This document shows, in pieces, positions 32,681-44,600 of a stretch of 64,000 bases of DNA (positions are counted from its first letter, which is position 1; each line of letters begins with the position of its first letter). The notes beneath the pieces are model-generated. The model worked only from the letters and a program-made list of their open reading frames with translations, was not told the DNA's origin and made no database searches. The translations under genes and the position numbers were made by a program. Source of the stretch: Polytrichum commune (Eukaryota > Streptophyta > Polytrichopsida > Polytrichales > Polytrichaceae); contig OX485807.1 of assembly GCA_950295325.1 (NCBI GenBank), positions 49,384,440 to 49,448,439 of the forward strand. Direction: 5' to 3'.

Positions 32681-35455
32681 ATGAGCAGCAACAGGGATAA
32701 AGAGAGTGCAGAACGCTCCAAAATGGAAAGGAAGCAAGGAGGAGGAATGGCATCATCATCAAGTGTCGACAAAGAGAAGGAGCATGCAGAGAGTGCAGGT
32801 AGTGGGAATGACGTCGAGAACAATGCCCAGATGAATGAAATTGCAATTGCAGCATCCGAGGTGGGCACAGCGGGAAGGGTACCGTTTACAAGTTTAAGCC
32901 AAGTTGATGCTGACCTTGCTTTGGCTCGGGCTCTTCAGGAGCAGGTAGCCTTTGCCCGTTTGGAGATCACACACCTGATGCGTTGATTATCTGTTCTGCA
33001 GAATCTTATTTCTCTGTTTTTGTTCCCTTAAAATGGTTTTATTGATGGAAACATACGTAAGGTAGGATACTTTTCTCTCTTCACCCACTTCTCGAAGGAT
33101 ATGAAATTAGTGCAAGATGATTAGCAGATTCAATCGTGCCCTCAGATGTTTGCCTCATAATTATCGGAGCTCATATGAATATCTTATTGACCACTATATG
33201 ACCCTATATGACGACTATATGAGTGCAAGAATCTTCACACTAATAATCAATAAGATATTTGAATGACCTCCAGAAATTATGAGGGAAATGGGCTATGTCC
33301 ATGATTTGGATTTGTTAATCATCTTGCACTAATTGTGTGTTTCACATCCTACGAGAAGTGGGTGCAGAGCTAAAAGTTACCATTTAAGGTGTGCTTAAGG
33401 GAACATACTTGTATTGATGGTGTCTCTTCACTGGCAGTGGATTGTGTGACTCGATAGAACTGTGGTGACGGATGTGTGGAGGGCCAGAACCAGTACATAG
33501 GATTGGGTAGAGAGTATATGAAGTTCTCACATTGGTGCCTTATCTCTGTTCTTTACAGGAGAGGGCTTATCTTCTGTTGCGGATGGGAAGTGATGGCAGC
33601 GAGTTCAACAGCTCAGACAGTAACTCAGGCAGGTTTGAGTATGAAGGGGATCATCATAATGTTCCAGCTGACAGAGATGCAGAGCACGATAGAGAAGATG
33701 AGGAAGAGGAAGAGGAGGAGGAGGAGGAAGTGGAAGCAGGAGAAGGTGAAGAAGAGCAAGTTAGGGAAGGAGGTGCTGTGAATGAAGAACAAATTGATGG
33801 GGCTCTTTTTGATAGCGATGAGGCATTTGCACGTGCACTGCAGGAGAAAGAGGACCGTGATACCACAGCTCGTTTAATGGCATTGGCTGGTATTCATGAT
33901 CGTAAGTTTTTCTTCCCAGGATATATTCCATCTCCATATGTATTCCATCTTCTGGTGGTGATAGCGGAAGTATTCCAGCATGGTTGTCTGTTCCTGTGCT
34001 CCAGTTGGTGGAAATTGGTCACTTTATGGATGTCATATCAGTTGTCTGTTGTTCCTGTGCAGTTGAAGGTGACTTCGAGACTGATAGTAATGACTCTCAG
34101 GTGAGCATTTAGCTGTGTAAAGTACAGAGTAATCTTAGTACAGTACACATTTTCCTGAAGTCTTGCAGAGTTGACTCCCTTGTTACTCAGCTGGAATCAT
34201 CAGTTGGCTCAGCTGATTTCAGTGGTACTGTTATTGTTTTTTTGGGTTGCTGGTCCGAGCTCTTAAAAGTATTCCAGCTTTGTCTGAATTCTTCTTTTTT
34301 TCCAGGATAATATGTGGCAGGATGTGGATCCTGATAATATGTCTTATGAGGTAAGCGTTGCTATACATAGCCATGTTTTTTGGTTAAATTCCATAGCATA
34401 GTATTGCATGGCCTCACTTGTTCATATTTTTCCTTGACATGTTATTACATTGGAGAAAATAGTCAGAATCACTTGGTTATTGTATTTACATTCTCAATCC
34501 AAATCCTTGTATTTGGTATTTATTTGTGTGGTATGGGATAGCAGGAGCTGATTGCTCTAGGAGAAGCTGTAGGGACTGAGAGCAGAGGTCTGTCCGCTCA
34601 AGCGATTGCAGCACTTCCAGGGTTTACACATGTTTCTGATCCTAAAGATGGCATCACTAGTCAAGAGCAGTAAGATACTACCTCAAGTACCTAGTGAAAA
34701 TAAGTCATGGAAGGAACCACCTTTTTTGTATTGTATCTGAAGTTGGTGCTTCTGCTAGCCAAAATAATTTTTGATTAAGTGACCAAGAAGAGTTGAATGA
34801 TCGCCTACTTAAAACCTGACCCTGTTGCTTGTTGCACCTTAAATCTTTTATGTGAATCGAGTGAAACTTGTTCTCCAGTAAAATGATCCAGTTTAGAGCT
34901 GAATACTCACTGGTATTGTCTTGGTGTACTGCTACAGGTGTGTAGTCTGTCGGCATGAGTATGAAGAAGGGGATGCTATGCTGACATTGCCCTGCAAACA
35001 TAAATATCACTCTGAGTGTATCCAGCAATGGCTGCAAATAAACAAGGTGTGTACACCAGGACACACTCGCTGGCAAATATCCCCACTTGATCATCTAATT
35101 GGTCTAGCCTGCAACCATTGAATAATCCCCATTGTGATCATGCAATGTGTTAATTCTTGAACGTGGGCAATATGGATAGGACTAACTACCCCCATTGATC
35201 CTTCAGCTGCACTATCTTCTATACTGTAAAGCAGCCTCCTTTGGAAGAGGGCACTGGACTATTTAGAACTTGTAGTGTACTTGCTAGTCTGGTCTTGGAA
35301 TGAGAGAAAGTATCATAATATGAGTTAGAGATGCCACAGGCCTCAATAATATTCTCACATCCTTCCTGTTGTATTCTTTTTACGGGCAGGTCTGTCCTGT
35401 ATGCAGTGCTGAAGTACTCACCTCTGGAGCAAGTGATTCTCAACCGAGAAGTTGA
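32681..35455 (+). CDS. RING-H2 E3 ubiquitin ligase, BIG BROTHER-like
   Basis: Seven coding exons chain in phase: 32681-32944, 33559-33901, 34063-34100, 34306-34350, 34545-34669, 34938-35046 and 35390-35455, giving 329 residues. An N-terminal Ser/Lys/Glu-rich segment is followed by LALARALQEQERAYLLL, an acidic run (about residues 128-150), a second FARALQEKED helix, then the family signature LGEAVGTESRGLSAQAIAAL and a C-terminal RING. Zinc ligands are C273, C276, C291, H293, H296, C299, C310 and C313, the C3-H2-C3 pattern. BIG BROTHER of Arabidopsis (248 residues) limits organ size by ubiquitinating growth regulators; the acidic insert makes this protein longer. The ARALQE helices look like ubiquitin-interacting motifs, an inference. 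Exons of 38 and 45 bases are unusually small. The gene converges with the minus-strand gene ending at 36351. Confidence 0.88.
33022..33404. mobile_element. Fold-back MITE in an intron of the RING gene
   Basis: Starts GTTCCCTTAA and ends TTAAGGGAAC. Long imperfect arms pair across the element; CACCCACTTCTCG at 33082-33094 and TTAGTGCAAGATGATTA near 33110 have reverse-complement partners near 33351-33363 and 33318-33334. It lies wholly inside the intron 32945-33558 and leaves the splice sites intact. Confidence 0.7.
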
Positions 35456-36350
35456 GTAGGAGATACATTTTATTATTGATCCAATTATAGCTGAACCGGG
35501 AAAAAGGGCCTGGCTCCATTTAATGGGAACTGAGCTCCTTTCGAAGTCCACCTGGCTGTATTGAGGCCAATCATTCAGTTCAATTGTTGCATGTATTTGG
35601 TTACCAATGCTTACTAATGTGCATTTATCTGGTAGATATACATGATAAGTCAGTTTTATGTAATCTGCATTGAAGTCCATTCAGATTGCCTGTCTTGCTG
35701 TCTCTGTCTGACACATCTGGTTGCTTGCCTTGGTAGTTTAGTGCTTTATTTTCTTTTTTCATTTCAATTATTTTCCTTGTCTTGCCTTTCCTGTTTGGCA
35801 GAAAGTAGTTCCGGAGATAAGTGCCAAGAATGTTGAATAATAGATGTACTCATGAATAGTTGGTGACACATGTTCTCAAATTTAAACGCCCAAATCAAGG
35901 GGGCCCAAGAGATAGCAGAGGTCACGAGATAGCTGAGATCTATGAAGTTACGGCTTATTTTTGGGTTCAACCCTAAATGAAGTGAAATTGATTTTGAAGT
36001 CTGGGAGGCTAATGGTATTAGAAGTACATAAAAAATTATCTTAAAAAGGCTAATTTCCTAGAGGAACATCAAGTACTGTGAGATAGGAGATGATATCAAC
36101 TTGATATTCAATTGGAATGAAGAATACTAGGGAAGGGACCTATTACTGTTGAAGTTGTAGAGGTGGCACTCTTGCACAAAGTGTGCCTCATTTCCAACTA
36201 CATTGTAACAATCCAATAAAAAAAGTAATATTTTCAACAGTTGTAGTGTGGAAATAAAATCAATTATGTGGCCCACATGTTATACACCATAATCAGTGAA
36301 GTAAATGCACTATCTAAAAATGTTTCAATTTCAAGCGTCAGTAATACAAT
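35456..36350. other. Convergent intergenic region
   Basis: Holds the 3' UTR of the RING gene and that of the minus-strand gene. Frames such as 35219-35680 (minus) overlap the last RING exon and are shadows. No other gene seen. Confidence 0.6.
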
Positions 36351-39300
36351 TCAGATGTGCTTCAAGTCATTCAGTAGTTTCTCAAGACTCTCTATTTGCT
36401 CAATCCATTCTTGCTTCAACAAAATGGGCTTCAATGGCATTTCCTCAACCAGCTCAGAGCCTCCTTGGTTCTCAACTTTGGTCACATTGCCTCCTCCATC
36501 TCTCCTCTTCCTAGTTGATTTTGCTCTGTCTGCAGCTGCTGCCCTTTGCATTGCTGCCAAAATTGCCGCGCCTTTTGAGGTTCCTGCTCAAATTACATCA
36601 CACACTTTAACAGTGAGAAGAAGTTTACTCTAACAGTACTTTACAAAACAATTATGATATACAAAAGTATGTTAACTACAATGCGGACATAGCAATCAGG
36701 CCATGGCAAGGTTATCAGGTGATAAATGTGCTTTCTCTTATCCAATCATGCATTGACATGTTAACAAAATCGCTTAGGTTGACCACCATGTCTTTTTGTA
36801 GAGTGTTGGGTCACAACTACATGCTCAACTGTGATGTGCAAGATGTGGAGGAACTTGATCAATGTAAACTCCCCCAAAATGTACACCAAATACTAGACAA
36901 CCTCATGTACTTCAGAAGCTACAAGACCATGAGATGTTGCTCCATTGTGGACACTTCCAACTCCACAAACAATTTTGGCTGTTGGACTGGATTGGGAATT
37001 GTTTCATCCCTTTAGCAATAATTCTGATGAATCACTAAGATTGACATTTCCAAGGTTCAGTACCAGAGTTCAGATGCAAAAGTTCTAAAGGTCAAAAATG
37101 AAGTTTCTCTCTCTCTCTCTCTTGAAGTGATCACATAGAGCCTCCCAGTTTGTGTTGAAACCATTGAACCTAAAATGGTCAATATATTTCGAGCACATAG
37201 TCCAATGTCATCGTAACGTGTCTTTTTAGAGTCCCCTCTTAACTACAAGCCTTGCCATATACTACTTAATTATAAGTGTCCAATTGAGAAAAGTGACCAC
37301 AGAAGACCCACATACTTTAGAAAGAACTGGAGTTGTTTACCTTGGCCATCATCACTCTCTGAACCAGAATCATACTCTGATGAGGAATTCTTCTTCCATG
37401 CTTTGAATGAGTTTGATGTGTTGCCTACGGGTGTTGCCTCCTTTTTTTCACCTTCTAATTCTTGTGGTGGTTTCTTGACCTTGTTTTGCACCTTCCATGC
37501 TGCCCTTTGACTTGGCCCTTTCTTATCAGATTCTGGGCTTGATACATTTGATTGCACATGGGTTCCTTTGTTTAAGACTTTGGGTGCACTCCTAGGATTT
37601 GGACGTGTCTTCAACCCTTTTTCTGTGCCAAGAAATGTAAATCCATAGGTAAAATCACCACAAATCCATCCTCTTCTTTCTTTCTATTGAGAAAGAGAAG
37701 TCCAAGATCTACCATCTGTCCCTACCTGTCCTTGAGCTTCTTCCATGCAATGAGAAATTTTCATCCCCCCAATGCAATATAAAATTTCAACCAATACTGC
37801 TTCACAAATATATTCATCACAAAAGGTAACATTTCATTAGTTGCAGAAAATTCACCTTGTGAGGGGTCCTGACTTGTAGATTGCTGTCCAGTTGCAGGCA
37901 GCATGGAAGTTCTTACCAACTGGTTTGCTTTAGGGTTTGTTGAGTTCGTTGGAGGAGGAATTCTTTTGAGAGATGCTCGGGCCACGAATTCAGCTTTCCT
38001 TTCTTCCTGCACTTCAAGTACAAAGGCGACCATTGGAGATAGCCTTCCAGAAATCAATATGGAAATAATTAATGTGCACACTCTAATTGTCTAGTTAGGG
38101 TGTAAACTATATGGGCCCAGGACCCCATGTGTCTTTCCCTAAGTGTTCCTGGACACTTCCAACCAACACCTTGAGTATTAGTTCAAGGACAAAAGTAGCA
38201 TAGAATAAAACAATCACGCACATCAATTCCTGACAAAATCAATTAATGCGGCCCGCACTAATAGGACAATTTTGTGTCCCCAAAAACCATTCAGGTTGCA
38301 AGTGCAAGTTTTTGGTGTATCAGACCTACATCATCAGCATTGCGGATGGGTGTGGCCACATCTTCAAGCTGAGCCTTGAGAGATGCGAGCCCAGCAAAAC
38401 CTCCGCCTCCTTGAATTCCAGCGTCACTGCTTTTGGACTCTTGAGCATCCTTCCTTCTCGCTTTGCCTTGTTGCCCTTGTGATTTTGAAGAATCTGCGAG
38501 AAAAGAAAAATAAACATCAGTGTTATTATTGATGTGAATATGAGCCCGTTAGCCCCATTATGTTCAAGGGTTGCTAAAATTTAAGTGTGTAGTGGCCTTG
38601 AAGCATATGTTACAGAGTTCCAAAAAAATAAAATCTAAATGGAGGCTTAGCATGACCTATGTGCACACACAGCAAGTCCACCCGTGACATATACAAGTGA
38701 GTGGAGGCTCTAACATAGGTAGGACCATGGATTTGTTAATTTTACACTTTAGAGGTAGGCATTATAAGCAAGTATGGCATGTCACACATGGTCCCCCATT
38801 CTCACAACCGCGAGGTCATAGTAGGTTATTCAAGAAGCACTTCTTCCCATGCAAAAAGGTGGGTAGCTCAAACAGATGTCCCTTTATGACCAAACTGGGG
38901 TTTGGAACATTCAAACTTAAAAATCCTGTAAGATATTGAGATTTGCTTCAATTATTTTGAGTGGCACGGCTTCTGAATCCACCTTGAAAGGCTACTCCAA
39001 CGAGATTATCAGCACATAAATAAGATTGCTCTAAGTACCCAAACTCGCAAAAGTGTTGGAAATAGGTGTGACTACCTTAGGTTCATGGCAACAATCGTTT
39101 GAGCATTAGTAGATTGAACGGCAGCCAAGAAAATGGCTCTTACCCCTTCTCTGATCTTTCTGAGCTTGACACCTCATTCGAACTCCTCTTTCAGATTCGA
39201 AGGTGACGCCAGAAATTTTTTGATTCCACATTGGCCACTTCTCGAAGTTGCGTAGGGAAGGACCGTCATTCTTTGCAACCATTTCACCTTTGATTCCACA

Positions 39301-39981
39301 GTCAGTACTCATACCGCCGTGTATCTTTGGGTTGTGGTCACATAGACGAGCTACAATTATCCTCGTATTTCTACAGGGTTTTGGACCTATTTCTGATAGT
39401 AATGTCACAGGAATACTTCTACTATCGCTAAAAGTGACCTGCTGATGCAAATGCAAGAAAGGATACGTGGAGAAGGTCCTAAGAATTGGACCACCTGTAA
39501 CTACTTCCATGAGGTTCGTTATTTTTATTTGCAACAAGTGCTAAAAAGAAACATCCAAAGTCGGCCTGCTTCCAAATCCGTCAACTGCTCAGAACTCAGA
39601 AATGGATGTAGCCCACAGTTTGATCATCTGGTCCAACCTTGACCTAACCCAAAAAACCAAAAACAAATGTCAGATAAGTGTGCTCGCGTGTGTACATCAA
39701 AGCTGGCAAAAGAAATTACTTAGAATTTTCAGAAACAATGACAGAGGAGAGGAAAGCACAATGGAGAGGGAAAGCTTACCATGGTGGATAGAAGGCAAGA
39801 ATCCAGCTGCAGCTTCGTCGTCACAAAAAATTAACCAGAAGGCTCCAAATTCCAACTTCCTCCAAGAACACCAAAATTGCCCGCACCTACCAAAATTGCC
39901 AAAAATATCAAAGCTTATCCAATTCACTGAGCCAAAACCACCATGGACTACAGTACCACTGCCTGCTACCCCCCATAGCAT
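36351..39981 (-). CDS. Unrecognised six-exon gene, basic low-complexity protein
   Basis: Exons in order of transcription: 39780-39981, 39144-39392, 38330-38493, 37856-38006, 37341-37622 and 36351-36583. All junctions use GT..AG and keep phase, giving 426 codons. The last four exons read convincingly: GLASLKAQLEDVATPI, then EERKAEFVARASLKRIPPPT, a Ser/Lys/Pro-rich stretch with SSSEYDSGSESDDGQ, an Ala/Arg-rich helix (AAILAAMQRAAAADRAK), and a closing helix EWIEQIESLEKLLNDLKHI. The first two exons are weaker and the start could differ. There is no signal peptide, membrane span or known domain. The basic helix plus acidic Ser patch would suit a nuclear or scaffold protein, but no function is assigned. 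Confidence 0.55.
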
Positions 39982-40814
39982 TCTTAAGCAGTGCAGACGC
40001 TCTCCTTCTATTCTACCTTCCAGAATTAATTTTCAAAAAATCAAGATCCTTGAGTACGTACATGATTGCAATCAAGTGTAGTCGAATGGCATTAAACGCT
40101 CGTCTATCGAAACCTGATTGTTGACTACTTTAAGACACAAGACCAATCTTCCATCTACCAAGATTTAATTAAAAAGGTGTACCCCCAATATGATAATTCT
40201 TCGGTTATCCGGATTACCTAAGAATTCTTCCATTTGAAATAGGCTACTTAAGAATGATATGCTCACTCCAACCACACTTGTGCAAAAGAAAATGCACTCA
40301 CCAACCACCCGCACGCGCCCGAGATCGAGAGGATGGCTAAATGCTTCCGCTTGGAATTACCTGAATACGGTCAGGTTTATGTTTGGGCAGTGCAGCAATT
40401 CGACCTGCAGGAGCGACATGTCCCAAAACGCTCACAATCCAATTTCCAAATCGACAAATTGCATGCTTCGTTTACACTTGCGAAATCAACCCTCATGTAA
40501 ACTTCACCCTGTTTAGTAACCTTCTTCAAGAACCTCCTCTCTCTTCACGACCTTGTGTTTGGTTTGTTTTACAAAAAACCCAGCAATCCTCCTAAACCTC
40601 CACAAATTCCATCGCAAATCTAAAATAAATAAGTAAATGCTTGCCGAATTCCTAAACCCTAGCGAATACTTCTATGAAACAGAGCAGATAGGACTTGCAC
40701 CTTGTTGCTCGCCTATCCGAATGCGAGAAAGTTCATCCTTCGCTGCAATCGGACTCTCTTTAATAACTTTGTTGTGGTGTCAAGGCAAATTTGATCAAGT
40801 AACTGCTTGGCTAA
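39982..40814. other. Probable promoter/5' leader of the minus-strand gene
   Basis: Lies upstream of the unrecognised gene. Plus-strand frames here (39602-40081, 40259-40516, 40637-40972) lack domains and overlap the first exon or the adjacent MITE. No separate gene called. Confidence 0.4.
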
Positions 40815-41117
40815 GGGCCAGTTCACACAAGTCCCAAGTCCCAACTATGACATGGAAGCCTACATGGCAACATTTTTTGGAGGTGAGGCTTGGGGCTTGT
40901 GTTGAGAGTTGGGTCGAGCAAATAGCTAGACCCAACTCTCAACACAAGTCCCATAAATATTTGTGCACATAACAATAAAAATCCAACTTTTATAGTATAT
41001 GAACATATTTTGATAGTGTCTTGAGGCTCAGAAATTCAGACTTTGTTTCCATGTGGGGACTTGCTAACATGAGTGGGACTTGGGACTTGGGACTTGGGAT
41101 CCCATGTGAACCAACCC
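40815..41117. mobile_element. ~300-bp MITE related to 30060-30443
   Basis: Begins GGGCCAGTTCACAC after TAA and ends GTGAACCAACCC. Contains GTCCCAAGTCCCAAC and a threefold GGGACTT run, plus an internal inverted pair (TTGAGAGTTGGGTC / GACCCAACTCTCAA at about 40899-40941). It matches the element at 30060-30443 in inverted orientation. Confidence 0.55.
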
Positions 41118-41639
41118 AAAGTATTAGCCTCAATCAATAGCTAGAAAGATAACATGTACTCGGCTAGGTGTTTGTTAATATATACTTTGAGGGTCTAGTT
41201 CAAGGGTTCAATTTGCCCGAAATTGCTTGAAATTGGTCCTTATGATTGGACCCCGTTGAAGCTAAGCAAAGCATGTGCTTGGGTTCATGTGTCTCTAGAG
41301 ATGCAGTCCCTTGTTCATCCTCACTTCCACCCTCGTTATGTCCATGTTGTGATCTAATCTAATCTCACATCGGTGAACCCACACCATTTGATCTCACAGG
41401 ACTCGTCTGGTTCTCAGTGTGTTGCAAGCGCAAGCCTCGAGCACACATGTCAAAATGTCATAGGACTAGGCTAGGGATTAGCCACCCATAAAACTAACAT
41501 GACAATAACCCAAGTAAGTTCACCACACATTTAGAATAAGCTTGCAAGTAAAAAAAAGAAAAAGACAACGTGTTTTACATTGACATGCAATGTCCATCCA
41601 CCACCTCCTCCCACGTCTATGTGGCCATAGGGGATTCGG
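41118..41639. other. Repeat fragment with Pol III-like words
   Basis: GGTCTAGTTCAAGGGTTCAA at 41192-41211 resembles a tRNA B box and recurs, on the other strand, at about 29955-29998. Just downstream GAAGCTAAGC...GTGCTTGGG (41249-41275) resembles the internal box of plant 5S rRNA. No tRNA or 5S structure is complete. Possible SINE or 5S-derived repeat relic; weakly supported. Confidence 0.3.
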
Positions 41640-44600
41640 GTGATGTAGTGCCTATTCTCTCAGTAGGTGAATTATTGTTAGTTTTGGTTAGTTTGTATGT
41701 ATATATATTTATTAGGATGTGTGTGTGTGGGGGATAGTCTAATGGGATTGGGGCATGTTTCGTTTCTAATTAACTTTGATTTGGTATAATGTGTGTTAGA
41801 TTTGTAAGATTTCTCCATTAATTTATGGATTATTTATTTGATATTCTAGGGTCTAGTAGGTTTTGGGTGGCGGTGGTGTGGGTGGAGCCTATGATGCCTA
41901 CTATGATGATTTGTGGGGGTAGCACCATCCATCTTGGTTGGGCGAGTAGGGGTTAGATTATGTCATAATTTTCTAGTTTTCTTGTGGTGGCTTCTTGGGG
42001 GGATTTGTCATTACAATATGTGAATTCAATGATTTGGAGCTTAGATTTGGGTTCGGTGTAAACAAGGGTTGGTCTGTGGGGGTAGTGCCTAAGATGCATA
42101 GTATGGCTAGTTGTGGTCTTACATCTTGGGAGGTAACATGTGCATGGGAGGACCCATGATGGATTTATACTTTCTAGTTATATGTTTTAATATGTGCTTG
42201 CACTTATAAAAGCATCTTGTTATCTGGTGGCCAAGGAGGGTGTTTGCTTGTGCATGTATTGCCTTGTTGTGTTGGTTATTGCGAAGGTTATTTATGTGTT
42301 TATTTGTGCAGTGTTATGCCATGCTTTGGGGATTCTAGTGATTGGTGTGCGGTTTGGGCGAATATTGGAGTTGGGGTAGGTGTTACTTAGTTGTCTAATT
42401 GTTGGTCGAATAATTTGTAGAAAGTTGGTTATATTTGTTTGATTGTTGTTACGAGAGATGATTACTATAGAGGTGAGGAGGGGTTCTTTGGTGTCATAGT
42501 ATTTGGGGAATGCAAGGTTGGGGGTTATTGTATCGTGAGGGGAGGTATTGTCATAATTGGGGTTACAACTATTTGTTGGAAGGGATTAAATCCGTTTTGC
42601 GCCCAATCATTGTGTATGATGATTAGTATTGTGGTTGATTGGGGTTGAAACATCTCACACAAAGCCCAAGAAACCTACCACAAAGGTCACCAATCTCTAC
42701 ACTTAGATCTCACAAAGCCTCCTTCAACAAACCTACTACTCCAACAACCACTCAAGATCCAACTCACACCAAACTACATAGCCACATATCAAAACATCCT
42801 TACATTACTCCAACAAATTGCACACGGCCTCAGCCACCAAAGATACATCTACTGCCAAGAATGCAAAAAATATGCCACGGGTCCCAAAAAACTCACAACT
42901 AGGATAATCAATACATCCACCCTAGAATTTGCTACACCATTTGCCACACAAAGACATTAACCTTCACAAAAAAAAAAACCCACCAACAACTCACATATTG
43001 GATACAAACCTTGAAAAGACCAACCCTCCCAAAACCACGGGGGGATCACACCCTCTTACATTTTGTAACCACGTGCGATAATGGGGTATTTAATGGGGGG
43101 GTATTTATGCACCTCTCGGTATTTTTTCCCTCCCTATTTGTAGATATAAAGTTGCTTTGACATATTTTTAAGCACCCTATGTTTATTTATAATTTTTTGG
43201 AGAGACCAATTTTTAGCATCATATTTTTTTTATAAATTGTACAGGTACCAAATAATGAATAGAATACTATAGCATTGCAAAATCGACTACGTGAGTAACA
43301 AACGTTCCATACCATCCATCTTGTCATTTAATCGGTTTCAATTAGTTATACGAATGCTAAAGCATTCAAAGTACCATTCAAAACACAATCAATAATACTT
43401 GGAGTTTAGTTAAAAGATTACCAATGAACATGGAGATGACAAAATGTACAAGCTAACATAGACAAGTTGTAAACACGGATAGAACAAAACAAGAAATATA
43501 ATCAATTGTCATAAGACATGAAAATTTTGCATAATTATCTACTCCAAAACAAAAGATTGCATTCAATTGAAAAAACTAAATACACAAATTGAAAAAATTT
43601 ACTTTAATTGTGTTCACAAACACATTCAACCTTGTACCAAATATTTACAATGTGAAGGGTTAGGATATAACTATGCACCCTCCAATACATGTCAAGGTAC
43701 ATATCAATATCCTCTCTTATGTCATAATAAGACAAAAAATTTGGAGAGGTTTAACACCAATGATGACAAAGAACTAAAACTAATTGTTGGCATGAGGCGG
43801 ACATACCTCACGAGAGCAGAGCAAGCCGAATCTTTGGCGCTTGTGAAACACCTTGTGTGAATGTTGTGAATGCTATGGAGCAAAGAAGAAAGCTCCAAAA
43901 CTGTGTCTTACCTACCGCCTTTGTGCCACGCTTCACCAATGCAAGACCTCCTACCCAAACGCTTCACCACCTTCACACCACTATGCTTGTCCAAACCCTA
44001 AGCAAACCCAAGGGCCGTTGAGAAGTCACAACATTCCTTCCCCAAAAAAAATCCACAACGTTTCCCTCGAAACTAACGCGTTTCATTCAAATTTGGACAG
44101 AATTACACAATTCTTCATCCAAGTAGTCTAACCCATAATTATTCTATTGATTCTACTACACACATTTGGGGGGATCCAATATCTATAATCCTATTTTTTT
44201 TCTACTGATTTCTAAAATGGAGGAATTATTCACCGCCTTATTTTACATATAAACATGTAGGGAACATATTTTCAAAGCTATGGTAGATCTAATGAATGTA
44301 TAAATTTTACCCTCAACGAATTAAATTGACCCTATTTTTTATCTCACGTGGTTTCTAAAATTCCGATAGTCACCTCCCCGTGCCCAAAACAAAAACAAAA
44401 TTGACACAATCAACTCCACAAAAAAACACACTATTTGATCTTGGGGCAGTGCCTCCACCTCTCCGCCCAGAGATAGCTACCTGCACATGAAATAACCCAA
44501 AATTCAAAACTTTTTGCAACTTAGCAATTCTCACAACTAGCAAGACTTACCCAAATACTACATCAACCAAAAGAAAGAAACATTGAACTTGACAACAAAT

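Noticed and set aside
39602-40081. 159-codon plus-strand frame
   Set aside because: Antisense to the first exon of the minus-strand gene; Pro/Ser/Gln-rich, without domain or splice partner.
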